This document shows, one piece after another, positions 17,263 to 27,500 of a stretch of DNA of 64,000 nt. The DNA comes from an uncultured Blautia sp. (GTDB taxonomy: Bacteria; Bacillota; Clostridia; Lachnospirales; Lachnospiraceae), in the NCBI GenBank assembly GCA_900542045.1, contig UQMI01000009.1:9203-73202 (forward strand), read 5' to 3'. A program made the position numbers and the translations under genes. Within the stretch, counting starts at the first letter, position 1. Each line of letters starts with the position of its first letter. The notes under the pieces are model-generated. The model was not told where the DNA came from and made no database searches. It was given only the letters and a program-made list of their open reading frames with translations.

Positions 17263-18468
17263 ATGAGTAGGACAAAATGCAGCAAACGGGGGAGACTGTG
17301 GAGATTCAGCCTTTTATTTTTCTGCTTCCTGCTGCTGGGCGGCTGTCAGGCAAAGACAGAAGCACGGCAGCTGGTGGAGAATGCAGTGGTGCTGTTCGGC
17401 GGAGAGCCCAGTGAAGTTCGAGAGCTTCGGGAAGAAGCTGTGGCGGAAACGGACGGCATCCATCAGGAATATTATTTTAAACAGCTGACAGAGGAAGAGA
17501 AGCGTGTATACCGGCAGCTGCAGCAGGGAATTGAAGAATTCCAGGAGGAAATTTATATTACCAGTTCACAGGATGCAGTGCTGGAGCGGGCTTACGACGC
17601 GCTGCTGCGGGATCACAGCGAGCTGTTCTGGGCTCAGGGCAAGGGTGTGGTCTATAAAACCCTGTACAATACCTATGGGAAATTTCAGCCGTCTTATGAA
17701 TACACCAGAGAAGAAGCGGAAGAGATTACGGCTGCTCTGGAAGCAAAAGCCGGTGAGATTCTGGTAGGTGTGTCAGCGGATGCCACTGATTATGAAAAGG
17801 CAAGGTATATCTATGGAGCTGTGGTACAAAATACAGTCTATCAGATTGGTGAGGATGATCAGAACATTGCGGGGGCTCTCTATGAGAATCAGGCGGTCTG
17901 TGCCGGTTATGCCCGGGCGGTCCAGTATCTGCTGGAACAGCTGGGGGTAGAATGCATTTTTGTGTCTGGAGATATGCAGGGATCCACAGAAGGACATGCC
18001 TGGAATGTGGTTTCCCTGGATGGAAATTATTATTATCTGGATGCCACCAACGGCGACCAGCAGGATTTTCTTCCCACAGCCCAGGGAGAACCCCAGAGTG
18101 TTCTGTATGATTATCTCTGCCCGTTCCCAGAAGATTACGCGGCACTTTGTCAGGATGACGGAGAATTTGAGATTCCTGTATGTACGGCAGTGGATTACAA
18201 TTCCTATATACAGAACGGAAACTGCTTTGATACCTGGGATCAGGAGACTCTGCGGGCTTATTTTACAGAGCAGATCCGGATGGGAACACCGGTGTTCTCT
18301 GTGAAGTTTTCCAACAGTGAAGATTACGAGACGGCAAAGTCTGTGTGGATTGACCAGGAAGAGATTCGTTCCATTGCCACGTATTACATGGAGTGGAATG
18401 GTCTGTCGCAGGTGCAGTATTCTTATGGACTTCTGGATGATCTGCATACACTGTACTTTATGTTTTAG
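17263..18468 (+). CDS. Transglutaminase-like lipoprotein
   Basis: A 401-aa exported lipoprotein. A basic N-terminus and hydrophobic stretch (LWRFSLLFFCFLLLGGC) end at lipobox Cys22. The central transglutaminase-core domain has the full catalytic set: AVCAGYARAVQYLLEQLG (Cys), EGHAWNVVSLDG (His) and YYLDATNGDQ (Asp). The start at 17263 follows AAAGGAAGG; a frame opening at 17218 would place a hydrophilic extension before the signal peptide. Such proteins act as peptidases or cross-linkers at the cell surface. It follows the MoxR gene in the same operon. Confidence 0.85.
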   Translation: MSRTKCSKRGRLWRFSLLFFCFLLLGGCQAKTEARQLVENAVVLFGGEPSEVRELREEAVAETDGIHQEYYFKQLTEEEKRVYRQLQQGIEEFQEEIYITSSQDAVLERAYDALLRDHSELFWAQGKGVVYKTLYNTYGKFQPSYEYTREEAEEITAALEAKAGEILVGVSADATDYEKARYIYGAVVQNTVYQIGEDDQNIAGALYENQAVCAGYARAVQYLLEQLGVECIFVSGDMQGSTEGHAWNVVSLDGNYYYLDATNGDQQDFLPTAQGEPQSVLYDYLCPFPEDYAALCQDDGEFEIPVCTAVDYNSYIQNGNCFDTWDQETLRAYFTEQIRMGTPVFSVKFSNSEDYETAKSVWIDQEEIRSIATYYMEWNGLSQVQYSYGLLDDLHTLYFMF

Positions 18469-18564
18469 GATGCGAAAGGAACGGAGAATCCGGCCGGAAT
18501 TTTTGACTTTCCGGATCTGTCTGCAGATACCGGGACCCCGCGTATTTTGAAGGAGGAAAAACCG

Positions 18565-19446
18565 ATGGATTATTTATTAAATACAGAGCTGGCACAGCAG
18601 TTCCTGGGATATGGCAGAGATTATCTCCTGGGACAGCTGGGAGCGGCTCTGGGAGCCATTGATACAACGACACTGATTATTTTGCTGCTGCTGGGCGGCT
18701 GCAGCTGCTTTCTGGGTTATCGGCTGATGAAACTTTGGCTGTTTCTGATTGGAGGTGCTGCAGGCTGTGTACTTGGCTATCTGCTGGGAATGCAGTTTAC
18801 AGAAAGCAGAACCCTGGCGGTTGTCATAGCCGTTATTGCGGCAGTGGCCTGCGGCGGACTGTCGTACTGGATCTATCAGGCCGGAGTATTTTTGCTCTGT
18901 TTTATCGGAGGGACCCTGGGCTTCAGTTTTCTTTTGCGGCCCACTACCTCGCTGTTTTTCTTCGGTTGTATGCTGCTGGGCGCGGCCATAGGTGTGGCGG
19001 GTGTGAAATTTGTAAAGCCCATTGTGATTCTGGTCACCTCTGCGGCAGGCGGTGTGGTGATGGGAAGCGCCATTGCCGGTTATATGGGGATGAACGGCTT
19101 TACCCCGGGGCTGCTGCTCGGAGGAATACTTGCCCTGGCCGGATTCCTGGTCCAGTGGCTCACCAGTCCAAAAGACCGCCGGAAGGAAGAGGATGAGGAC
19201 GGGGAAGAGACAGACTGGAAAGAATATAACCGGGAGACATCCATTTCAGATGACGAAATGTATGAAGAAGCCCTGCGGGCTTCAGAGGCAGAAGCACAGA
19301 AGCAGAAGGCCAGACGAGACTCCTACTGGAAGCAGAGGGAGAGCAGCCGGGGCAGGACAGGAAAGAACAGCGGCAGCCGGTCAAAAGGAACCGGCAGTCA
19401 GAAAAAGAAAACACGGCAGGAGGAAGGCAAATGGGAAAAGAAGTAA
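18565..19446 (+). CDS. Polytopic membrane protein (DUF4203/TMEM198-like) with charged tail
   Basis: A 293-aa protein with about seven glycine-rich transmembrane segments (residues 25-200) resembling the TM7S3/TM198 (DUF4203) fold, then a long hydrophilic tail rich in Glu, Lys, Arg and Ser. The ATG at 18565 follows AAGGAGG. The tail runs 16 bases into the ybaK gene. No function is known. It ends the MoxR/VWA operon and could be the membrane anchor of that set. Confidence 0.65.
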   Translation: MDYLLNTELAQQFLGYGRDYLLGQLGAALGAIDTTTLIILLLLGGCSCFLGYRLMKLWLFLIGGAAGCVLGYLLGMQFTESRTLAVVIAVIAAVACGGLSYWIYQAGVFLLCFIGGTLGFSFLLRPTTSLFFFGCMLLGAAIGVAGVKFVKPIVILVTSAAGGVVMGSAIAGYMGMNGFTPGLLLGGILALAGFLVQWLTSPKDRRKEEDEDGEETDWKEYNRETSISDDEMYEEALRASEAEAQKQKARRDSYWKQRESSRGRTGKNSGSRSKGTGSQKKKTRQEEGKWEKK

Positions 19447-19916
19447 AGACCAATGCCATGCGGATACTGGAAAAACAGAAGGTGCCATATGAACTGCTGA
19501 CTTATGAATGTGATGATTTCATTGACGGGATCCATGTGGCGGACAAGACGGGAACCCCTTATGAGCAGTCGTTCAAAACCCTGGTAATGGAGGGAAAGAG
19601 CGGAAACTATTATGTGTTTGTGGTGCCTATCGCAAAGGAAGTGGACCGGAAGGCGGCGGCCCGAGCCGTGGGGGAGAAGACGGTGGATATGATCCATGTG
19701 AAAGACATCCAGAAAGTCACCGGTTATATCCGCGGTGGCTGCAGCCCCATCGGTATGAAAAAACAGTATGTGACGGTGTTTGATGAAAGCGCCGGTAATT
19801 TTGAAGAGATTTATGTCAGCGGAGGAAGGATCGGTACTACACTGAAAGTCAGTGTGGAAGGCCTGCTGAAAGTCAGCCGAGGAAAGCTGGCGCCCATTAC
19901 CATGGGAGAAGAGTAG
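19431..19916 (+). CDS. ybaK: Cys-tRNA(Pro) deacylase, YbaK/EbsC type
   Basis: Removes cysteine wrongly attached to proline tRNA. The 161-aa protein has the YbaK fold with VVPIAKEVDRKAAARAVG and the loop VTGYIRGGCSPIGMKKQY that closes the active site; Lys in VPIAKEVD matches the essential lysine of the family. It overlaps the membrane protein gene by 16 bases and may be carried along in that operon without functional linkage. Confidence 0.9.
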   Translation: MGKEVKTNAMRILEKQKVPYELLTYECDDFIDGIHVADKTGTPYEQSFKTLVMEGKSGNYYVFVVPIAKEVDRKAAARAVGEKTVDMIHVKDIQKVTGYIRGGCSPIGMKKQYVTVFDESAGNFEEIYVSGGRIGTTLKVSVEGLLKVSRGKLAPITMGEE

Positions 19917-20006
19917 TCGCTGAAAATAGCACAGAAGAGCAGAACTTTTTGATGTGACAGGAAAACCAGGACAAAACCTTCTGCTTTTTTGTCACAGAAC
20001 AAAAAT

Positions 20007-20046
20007 GCCCTCTGTTTCCGGACAGATCTGTCCGGGAGCAGGGGGC
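20007..20046 (-). terminator. Terminator of the ABC-F gene
   Basis: Reading on the minus strand, a long stem centred on CGGACAGATCTGTCCG is followed by TTTTTG. It lies 15 bases after the ABC-F stop. Confidence 0.8.
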
Positions 20047-20060
20047 AATGTCATATCGGT

Positions 20061-21692
20061 TTAGTTGTCTTCTTCGGTCATGGTGTAAATATGACGTTTC
20101 TTTGCCATTTCATCGCTGGCAAGGTATTCGTCGTAGGTGGTGATCTTGTCGATCAGCACGCCGTTTGGAAGGATTTCCATGATACGGTTGGCAGTGGTCT
20201 GCACGAACTGATGGTCATGGGAAGCGAAGAGCAGAACGCCGGGGAATTTGATCAGTCCGTTGTTCAGAGCTGTGATGGCTTCCATGTCCAGATGGTTGGT
20301 GGGCTCGTCCAGGATCAGCACGTTGGCTCCGGAGATCATCATCTTGGACAGGAGACAGCGTACTTTCTCCCCTCCGGAGAGAACCCGTACTTTCTTGACA
20401 CCGTCTTCGCCGGCGAAAAGCATACGGCCCAGGAAACCGCGCACGTAGGTGGCGTCCTTGATCTCGGAATACTGGGTCAGCCAGTCGGCAATGGTCAGAT
20501 CGTTGTCGAATTCCGCGGTGGAATCCTTGGGGAAGTAAGCCTGGGTTGTGGTGACACCCCATTTATAGGTGCCTTCATCCGGCTCCAGCTCACCCATGAG
20601 GATTCGGAAGAAGGTGGTCTTTGCCAGTTCATTTCCGCCCACAAAGGCAACCTTGTCATCGTGTCCCAGAGTAAAGGTGATGTTGTCCAGAACCTTGACG
20701 CCGTCAATGGTCTTGGAAAGATTTTCCACCATGAGGACTTCGTTTCCGATCTCACGGTTGGGACGGAAATCAATATAGGGATACTTACGGCTGGAGGGAC
20801 GCATCTCATCCAGCTGGATTTTCTCCAGGGCACGTTTTCTCGAAGTAGCCTGCTTGGATTTGGAAGCATTGGCAGAGAAACGGGAGATGAATTCCTGCAG
20901 CTCTTTGATCTTTTCTTCTTTTTTACGGTTGGCTTCTTTCATCTGCTTGATCAGAAGCTGGCTGGATTCGAACCAGAAATCATAGTTGCCGGCATAGAGC
21001 TGGATCTTGCCGTAGTCAATGTCCGCAATGTGGGTGCAGACCTTGTTCAGGAAGTAACGGTCATGGGATACCACGATGACCGTGTTGTCAAAGTTGATCA
21101 GGAATTCTTCCAGCCACTCGATGGCGGGAAGATCCAGGTGGTTGGTGGGCTCGTCCAGGAGCAGGATATCCGGATTGCCGAAAAGTGCCTGGGCCAGCAG
21201 TACCTTTACCTTCAGGCTTCCGTTGAGATCCTTCATATAAGAATAGTGGAATTCCGTATCCACTCCCAGGCCGTTGAGCAGGGTAGCGGCATCAGACTCG
21301 GCTTCCCAGCCGTTCATCTCAGCGAATTCACCTTCCAGCTCGCTGGCGCGGATCCCGTCTTCATCGGTAAAATCTTCTTTGGCATAGATGGCGTCTTTTT
21401 CTTTCATGATCTCATACAGCCGGGCATTTCCCATGATCACTGTGTCCAAGACCTGAAAATCATCGTATTTGAAATGATCCTGCTGCAAAAAGGAAAGACG
21501 CTGTCCGGGTGTAATGGTGATGTCACCCTTGGTGGTCTCCAGCTGTCCGGAAAGGATTTTCAGAAAAGTAGACTTTCCGGCTCCGTTGGCGCCAATGAGT
21601 CCGTAGCAGTTTCCTTCGGTAAACTTGATGTTTACGTCTTCAAAAAGCGCTTTTTTCCCAATTCGTAACGTTACATTGTTTGCTGCAATCAT
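20061..21692 (-). CDS. ABC-F ATPase, YkpA/YbiT subfamily
   Basis: A 543-aa soluble protein of two ABC domains joined by the charged linker that in ABC-F proteins reaches into the ribosome. The first Walker A is normal (GANGAGKST) and the second signature is normal (VLSGGEKVR). The second Walker A reads GGNELAKTT and the first signature LNGSLKVKV, so only one of the two composite sites looks catalytically complete. As I recall, the same asymmetry occurs in B. subtilis YkpA. Close relatives are translation factors rather than antibiotic-resistance proteins. The ATG has GAGG upstream. Confidence 0.88.
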   Translation of the reverse strand: MIAANNVTLRIGKKALFEDVNIKFTEGNCYGLIGANGAGKSTFLKILSGQLETTKGDITITPGQRLSFLQQDHFKYDDFQVLDTVIMGNARLYEIMKEKDAIYAKEDFTDEDGIRASELEGEFAEMNGWEAESDAATLLNGLGVDTEFHYSYMKDLNGSLKVKVLLAQALFGNPDILLLDEPTNHLDLPAIEWLEEFLINFDNTVIVVSHDRYFLNKVCTHIADIDYGKIQLYAGNYDFWFESSQLLIKQMKEANRKKEEKIKELQEFISRFSANASKSKQATSRKRALEKIQLDEMRPSSRKYPYIDFRPNREIGNEVLMVENLSKTIDGVKVLDNITFTLGHDDKVAFVGGNELAKTTFFRILMGELEPDEGTYKWGVTTTQAYFPKDSTAEFDNDLTIADWLTQYSEIKDATYVRGFLGRMLFAGEDGVKKVRVLSGGEKVRCLLSKMMISGANVLILDEPTNHLDMEAITALNNGLIKFPGVLLFASHDHQFVQTTANRIMEILPNGVLIDKITTYDEYLASDEMAKKRHIYTMTEEDN

Positions 21693-21917
21693 GTTCAGAC
21701 CTCATTTTCTAATATTTATCTGTCTTTTGCGTTGATAGATACAATCGTTACCATTTTACCGTAAAATAAAAAATTTGCAATACCTAAAAACGTTTGTAAC
21801 GCTTTACATTATTTTTTTTCTGTGCTACCCTGTTAAGATGATGACGACCAGGAGCAGAGAATGGCTCCGGGATCCGTTGCAGCCAGAAGACAGCGGTATG
21901 GAATAGAGGGAAAGAAC

Positions 21918-22781
21918 ATGAAAAGTAAGATACGTATGGTGGGATTTGATCTGGACGGGACAATCCTGGATTCTCATAAACAGTTATCAAAAGTAAACAA
22001 AGAAGCAGTGGCAAGAACCATAGAAAAAGGAATCCTGGTGCTGCCGGCCACCGGAAGACCCCAGGCAGGGGTGCCGCGGGAAATCCTGGAGATTCCCGGG
22101 GTGCGTTATCTGCTGGCTTCCAATGGAACGCGGATCGTGGATCTGACTACTGGTGAAGTGATTTATCAGGTGCGGATGAGCCATGAACAGACCATGCGTG
22201 TGGCCCGGGGGCTGGCCCGGGTCAGTGACGGAATGTGGGAGCTGTATGCCGATGGAAAATGTTTTGTGGACCGCGGAACGTATCGGTTTGTGGATCACCC
22301 GGCCATGACGGATTCCATGATTCGCTATCTGAGCAGCACCAGAACCTATGTGGAGGATCTGCTCTCTTATATGGAAGAAAAACAAATCGAGGCAGAAAAG
22401 TTTCAGGTCTTTTTTGAAAAAGAGGAGCGACGGCAGAGGCAGATGGAAGTGCTGGAACAGGAAAGCGGTCTGAATATCACCAATTCCTCTGTCTATAACC
22501 TGGAGATCATTTCGGACCGGGCAGGCAAGGGCAACGGCCTTCTGGCCCTGGGAAAGCTGCTGGGTATCTCCAGAGAGGAGATCATGGGGATCGGTGATTC
22601 CAGCAACGACTGGGATATGCTGCGAAAAGTCGGTTTTCCGGTGGTCATGGAAAATGCCGATGAGGAGACAAAGAAACTGGGAAAATACATTACTGGGACT
22701 AACGATGAGAACGGAGTTGCCCAGGTGCTGCAGCATTTTTTCCCGGAGGAAGAGACAGAAAGACGGGATTCTGAAAGATAG
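21918..22781 (+). CDS. Cof-type HAD-IIB phosphatase
   Basis: A 287-aa haloacid-dehalogenase phosphatase with all four motifs: motif I FDLDGTILDSHKQ (residue 9), motif II LPATGRPQ (about 42), motif III Lys in GKGNGLLALGKLLG (about 210) and motif IV GIGDSSNDWDML (about 233). The alpha/beta C2 cap lies between motifs II and III. Members dephosphorylate sugar phosphates or cofactors; the substrate cannot be predicted. ATG 21918 has GAGGGAAAG upstream. Confidence 0.88.
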   Translation: MKSKIRMVGFDLDGTILDSHKQLSKVNKEAVARTIEKGILVLPATGRPQAGVPREILEIPGVRYLLASNGTRIVDLTTGEVIYQVRMSHEQTMRVARGLARVSDGMWELYADGKCFVDRGTYRFVDHPAMTDSMIRYLSSTRTYVEDLLSYMEEKQIEAEKFQVFFEKEERRQRQMEVLEQESGLNITNSSVYNLEIISDRAGKGNGLLALGKLLGISREEIMGIGDSSNDWDMLRKVGFPVVMENADEETKKLGKYITGTNDENGVAQVLQHFFPEEETERRDSER

Positions 22782-22895
22782 GAAGAAAGAATCCTTCGGA
22801 TCCCACATAAAGATAGAAAGACAACAGCGGACCGACGCAGCGGCGGATGGACAGACAGAAAGCTGCAAAGGTCCCGGATAAGGAGTGTGAGAAAT

Positions 22896-23765
22896 ATGGA
22901 TGCCTGGTTGGATGCCCTGGTAGGGACTCTGACAGAATTAATGACACAGAATTTATGGTTTGCGCCGGTGCTCAGTCTGGTGGCCGGAATTGTGACTTCA
23001 TTTACGCCCTGCTCTCTTTCGGCGGTACCCATGGTCATTGCCTATATGGAAGGCAGTTCGGCAAAGGATTCCCGGAAAGCCCTGCGGCTTTCTCTGGTGA
23101 TGGCTCTGGGGATGGCGGTGACTTTCGGAATATTTGGTTCCGCTGCCTCGCTGATCGGACATGTGATGCACGATGTGGGCCATTGGTGGAGCTTTCTGAT
23201 GGGAATTCTGATGATCCTGATGGCTCTGCAGATGTGGGGTGTGATCCGGATCTTTCCCGGCGGACACAGTCATGAGCATGGAGGAGAGTGTGACCACTCT
23301 CATGGGGCCGGGGAAAGCTGCAGCTGTGAGCATGATGGGGAATGGGGCCATTCCTGTGAGCACGGGGAAGTATGCGACCATTCTCCGGAAGAAAAAAACG
23401 GCAGACATTTTCATCTGGAAGAAAGCTGTCCGGACTGCGGAACCAGAAGAACAAAAAGGGGCGGCTACCTGGGAGCCTTTTTTACCGGCGCGTTGGGAGG
23501 CGTGTTCGCTTCCCACTGTGCGGCACCGGTGATGGTGGCTCTGCTGGCCATGGTGGCCCAGTCGGAGCATACTCCGCTGTGGGGGATTTTTCTGATGGTG
23601 CTTTATGCTCTTGGACACAGCATTTTGATGGTATTCGCCGGAACCAGTTATAGTGTGGTAGATGGCTGGATCAAAAATCCCAGATATGCAAAAGCCAGCA
23701 GAGGGCTGAAGGGGATCGTGGGAGCAGTCATCCTGCTTATTGGTCTGCTGATGTTGTTTGCCTGA
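22896..23765 (+). CDS. CcdA/DsbD-like thiol-redox membrane protein with His/Cys-rich loop
   Basis: A 289-aa protein of about six transmembrane segments. The two redox cysteines expected of CcdA/DsbD transmembrane domains appear in TSFTPCSL (TM1) and FASHCAAP (TM4). Between TM3 and TM4 sits a loop of about 65 residues (roughly 125-188) with 11 His and 7 Cys, ending in CPDC, which looks like a metal-binding insert and is absent from ordinary CcdA. ATG 22896 with AGGAG 10 bases upstream is preferred over GTG 22887. A role in metal transfer or thiol supply is inferred. Confidence 0.8.
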   Translation: MDAWLDALVGTLTELMTQNLWFAPVLSLVAGIVTSFTPCSLSAVPMVIAYMEGSSAKDSRKALRLSLVMALGMAVTFGIFGSAASLIGHVMHDVGHWWSFLMGILMILMALQMWGVIRIFPGGHSHEHGGECDHSHGAGESCSCEHDGEWGHSCEHGEVCDHSPEEKNGRHFHLEESCPDCGTRRTKRGGYLGAFFTGALGGVFASHCAAPVMVALLAMVAQSEHTPLWGIFLMVLYALGHSILMVFAGTSYSVVDGWIKNPRYAKASRGLKGIVGAVILLIGLLMLFA

Positions 23766-23822
23766 TTATGAGTTGTGGCTTATACCTGATTATGAGGTGA
23801 TTATGAGTTGTGGCTTTTTCCC

Positions 23823-23851
23823 TTGACGGTACGTCTGAGAAAAGCTATAAT
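23823..23851 (+). promoter_or_regulatory. Promoter of the Rrf2 gene
   Basis: TTGACG, 17-base spacer, perfect TATAAT. Just upstream an 18-base sequence starting GATTATGAGTTG is present twice (about 23764 and 23799). Confidence 0.8.
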
Positions 23852-23910
23852 AGACTAATAGTTTTGCAGCATGTTGTGTCATAATTTATGGGAGGAGGAA
23901 ATCATCTGCT

Positions 23911-24333
23911 ATGTTCATTACAAGGGAATGTGATTATGCAGTTCGAGTGATTCGCGCACTTGCAGGTGAGAAGAGGCTGAGTGCCACCGATATTTGTGAA
24001 CGAGAGGAGATTACAGCACCCTTTGCATATAAGATATTAAAGAAACTCCAGAAAGCAAATATCATTTCCGGATTCCGGGGCGTACATGGCGGGTATAAAA
24101 TGGAGAAGAGTGTGGACCAGATCACTCTTTTAGATGTATACCGGGCCATTGAACCTGATATTTATATTATTGAATGTCTGAATCCGAAGAAACCATGTGC
24201 GCACAAGAAGAATCTGGAAGATGGATGTAAAGTCCATGATGAACTGGAGCATATTCAAAGTGAGCTGTGCAGGCTGTTGTCAGAGAAAACTCTGGGAGAT
24301 ATATTGAGCAGTCCATGTCAAAAGGAAGCGTAA
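23911..24333 (+). CDS. Rrf2-family transcriptional regulator
   Basis: A 140-aa Rrf2/IscR-type regulator. The N-terminal winged helix (TRECDYAVRVIRALA, then FAYKILKKLQKANII and the GVHGGYKM wing) is complete. The C-terminal part has three cysteines spaced C-x6-C-x9-C (ECLNPKKPCAHKKNLEDGC), the usual place for an Fe-S cluster sensor. It has its own promoter and terminator and lies 240 bases before nifJ, which also has its own promoter; PFOR is a plausible target but no operator was identified. Confidence 0.88.
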   Translation: MFITRECDYAVRVIRALAGEKRLSATDICEREEITAPFAYKILKKLQKANIISGFRGVHGGYKMEKSVDQITLLDVYRAIEPDIYIIECLNPKKPCAHKKNLEDGCKVHDELEHIQSELCRLLSEKTLGDILSSPCQKEA

Positions 24334-24346
24334 GCTTCCTTTTTTT
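24320..24346 (+). terminator. Terminator of the Rrf2 gene
   Basis: AAAAGGAAGC and GCTTCCTTTT flank a GTAA loop and run into seven or more T. The stop codon TAA lies in the loop. Confidence 0.85.
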
Positions 24347-24467
24347 GAAATAGGGCTACCGCAATCCCATTGGCTTTAGACAAGAGGGAGTTCACAAATA
24401 TCGGAGGAAAAAGGTCAGAAGACACTTTATGTATACAAATAGATACACGAAAATCCCGGAAACCAAA

Positions 24468-24496
24468 TGGACAGACCTCTGAAAGTATGCTATAAT
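24468..24496 (+). promoter_or_regulatory. Promoter of nifJ
   Basis: TGGACA, 17-base spacer, perfect TATAAT, followed by a leader of about 70 bases and AAGGAGG before the ATG at 24574. Confidence 0.75.
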
Positions 24497-24573
24497 GGCT
24501 AATGGATTATTAGGCTGGTCAAGCCTGGATAAAATAATATTTTAAATGACACCTTTAAGGAGGAAAATGAACT

Positions 24574-27500
24574 ATGGCAAGAAAGATGAAAACCATGGAT
24601 GGTAACCATGCAGCCGCTCATGCTTCCTACGCATATTCCGATGTAGCTGCTATTTACCCGATTACCCCTTCATCTGTTATGGCTGAAGCTACAGACGAGT
24701 GGGCAACCCAGGGTAGAAAGAACATCTTTGGACAGGAAGTACAGGTAACAGAGATGCAGTCTGAAGCCGGCGCAGCTGGTGCAGTACATGGCTCTCTGGC
24801 AGCTGGTGCTCTGACAACTACTTATACAGCTTCTCAGGGTCTGCTGCTGATGATCCCCAACCTGTACAAAATTGCCGGTGAGCAGCTTCCGGGCGTTATC
24901 AACGTATCTGCCCGTGCACTTGCCAGCCATGCATTATCTATTTTCGGAGATCACTCTGACGTAATGGCATGCCGTCAGACAGGATGCGCAATGCTGTGCG
25001 AATCTTCCGTACAGGAAGTTATGGACCTGACTCCGGTGGCACACTGTGCAGCAATCAAAGGAAAAGTTCCTTTCATTAATTTCTTTGATGGATTCCGTAC
25101 TTCTCACGAAATTCAGAAAATTGAAACCTGGGATTACGAAGATCTGAAAGAAATGGTAGATATGGATGCGGTTAACGAGTTCCGTGCCCATGCACTGAAT
25201 CCAAATCATCCTTGCCAGAGAGGTTCTGCTCAGAACCCGGATATCTTCTTCCAGGCCAGAGAGGCATGCAATCCTTACTATGATGCTCTTCCTGCAGTAG
25301 TACAGGAGTACATGGACAAGGTAAATGCCAAGATCGGTACGGACTACAAACTGTTTAACTACTATGGTGCAGCAGACGCAGAGCACGTAATCGTTGCTAT
25401 GGGTTCTGTAAATGATACCATTGAAGAGACCATCGACTACTTAACAGCAGCAGGGAAGAAAGTGGGCGTTGTAAAAGTACGTCTGTACAGACCATTCTGC
25501 GCAGAAGCTCTGATCGCTGCTATTCCTGAGACTGTAAAACAGATTTCTGTATTAGACAGAACAAAAGAGCCTGGTGCTCTGGGCGAGCCTCTGTATCTTG
25601 ATGTAGTAGCTGCCTTAAGAGGAACCAAGTTCGAATCTGTTCCTGTATTCTCCGGACGTTACGGCCTGGGCTCCAAGGATACAACTCCTTCTCAGATCGT
25701 TGCTGTATACGAGAACACAGAAAAAGAAAAATTCACCATCGGTATCGAAGATGATGTGACCAACCTGTCTCTGAAGGTAGGCGCTCCTCTGGTTACTACT
25801 CCGGAAGGAACCATCAACTGTAAGTTCTGGGGTCTTGGCGCTGACGGTACAGTAGGTGCCAACAAGAACTCCATCAAGATCATTGGTGACAACACAGACA
25901 TGTACGCACAGGCTTACTTTGATTATGACTCCAAGAAGTCCGGCGGTGTAACCATGTCTCACCTGCGTTTTGGTAAGAAACCGATCAAATCCACATACCT
26001 GATCCATCAGGCAAACTTTGTTGCATGTCACAATCCTTCTTATGTGAACAAATACAACATGGTTCAGGAACTGGTAGACGGCGGTACATTCCTTCTGAAC
26101 TGCCCATGGGATATGGAAGGTCTGGAAAAACATCTGCCGGGACAGGTGAAAGCATTTATCGCTAACCACAACATCAAATTCTATGTGATCGACGGTATCA
26201 AGATCGGTAAGGAGATCGGACTTGGCGGACGTATCAACACGGTTCTTCAGTCTGCATTCTTCAAGCTGGCCAACATCATTCCGGAAGAGCATGCCATCGA
26301 GCTGATGAAAGCAGCTGCAAAGGCTACTTATGGACGTAAGGGCGACAAGATCGTACAGATGAACTATGACGCCATCGATGCCGGTGCAAAACAGGTTGTA
26401 GAAGTACAGGTTCCGGAAAGCTGGAAAGACTGTGCAGACGAAGGTCTGTTCATGGCACACGCAGAAGGCGGACGTCAGGACGTTGTGGACTTTGTAAACA
26501 ACATTCAGGCAAAAGTAAATGCACAGGAAGGAAATACTCTGCCTGTATCTGCATTTAAGGATTATGTAGATGGTACAACACCATCCGGTTCTTCCGCATT
26601 CGAAAAACGTGGTATCGCAGTGGATATCCCTGTTTGGCAGCCGGAGAACTGTATCCAGTGTAACCGTTGTGCATATGTCTGCCCGCACGCAGTTATCCGT
26701 CCGGTAGCTCTGACAGAAGAAGAAGCTGCAGCAGCTCCAGAAGGACTGAAGACACTGCCGATGACAGGTATGCCTCAGTATAAATTCGCAATGACCGTTT
26801 CTGCTTATGACTGTACAGGCTGCGGTTCCTGTGCAAATGTCTGCCCGGGCAAGAAGGGTGCAAAAGCACTGGCAATGGAAAACATGGAAGCCAATGCCGG
26901 CGAGCAGAAATATTTCGACTATGGCGTAGCACTTCCTGTAAAAGAAGACGTGATCGCTAAATTTAAAGAGACTACTGTAAAGGGAAGCCAGTTCAAACAG
27001 CCGCTCCTTGAGTTCTCCGGAGCCTGTGCTGGATGTGGTGAGACACCTTACGCAAAACTGATCACTCAGCTGTTCGGTGACAGAATGTACATTGCAAACG
27101 CAACAGGATGCTCCTCTATCTGGGGTAACTCTTCACCGTCCACTCCTTATACCGTAAATGCCAAAGGACAGGGTCCTGCATGGTCCAACTCTCTGTTCGA
27201 GGATAACGCAGAATTCGGTTACGGTATGCTTCTGGCTCAGACTGCAATCCGTGACGGTCTGAAAGCAAAAGTAGAAGATCTGGTTGCCAACGGCAATAAC
27301 GAAGATGTAAAGGCAGCAGGACAGGAATGGCTGGATACCTTTGCATGCGGCGCTACCAACGGCACAGCAACCGACAAACTGGTGGCTGCTCTGGAAGCAT
27401 GCGGATGCGACAAGGCAAAAGAAATCCTGGTTCAGAAAGACTTCCTGGCTAAGAAATCCCAGTGGGTATTCGGCGGTGACGGATGGGCTTATGATATTGG

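Noticed and set aside
19989..21668. 559-aa open frame on the plus strand
   Set aside because: It is antisense to the ABC-F gene along its full length and has no family-like motifs or ribosome site.
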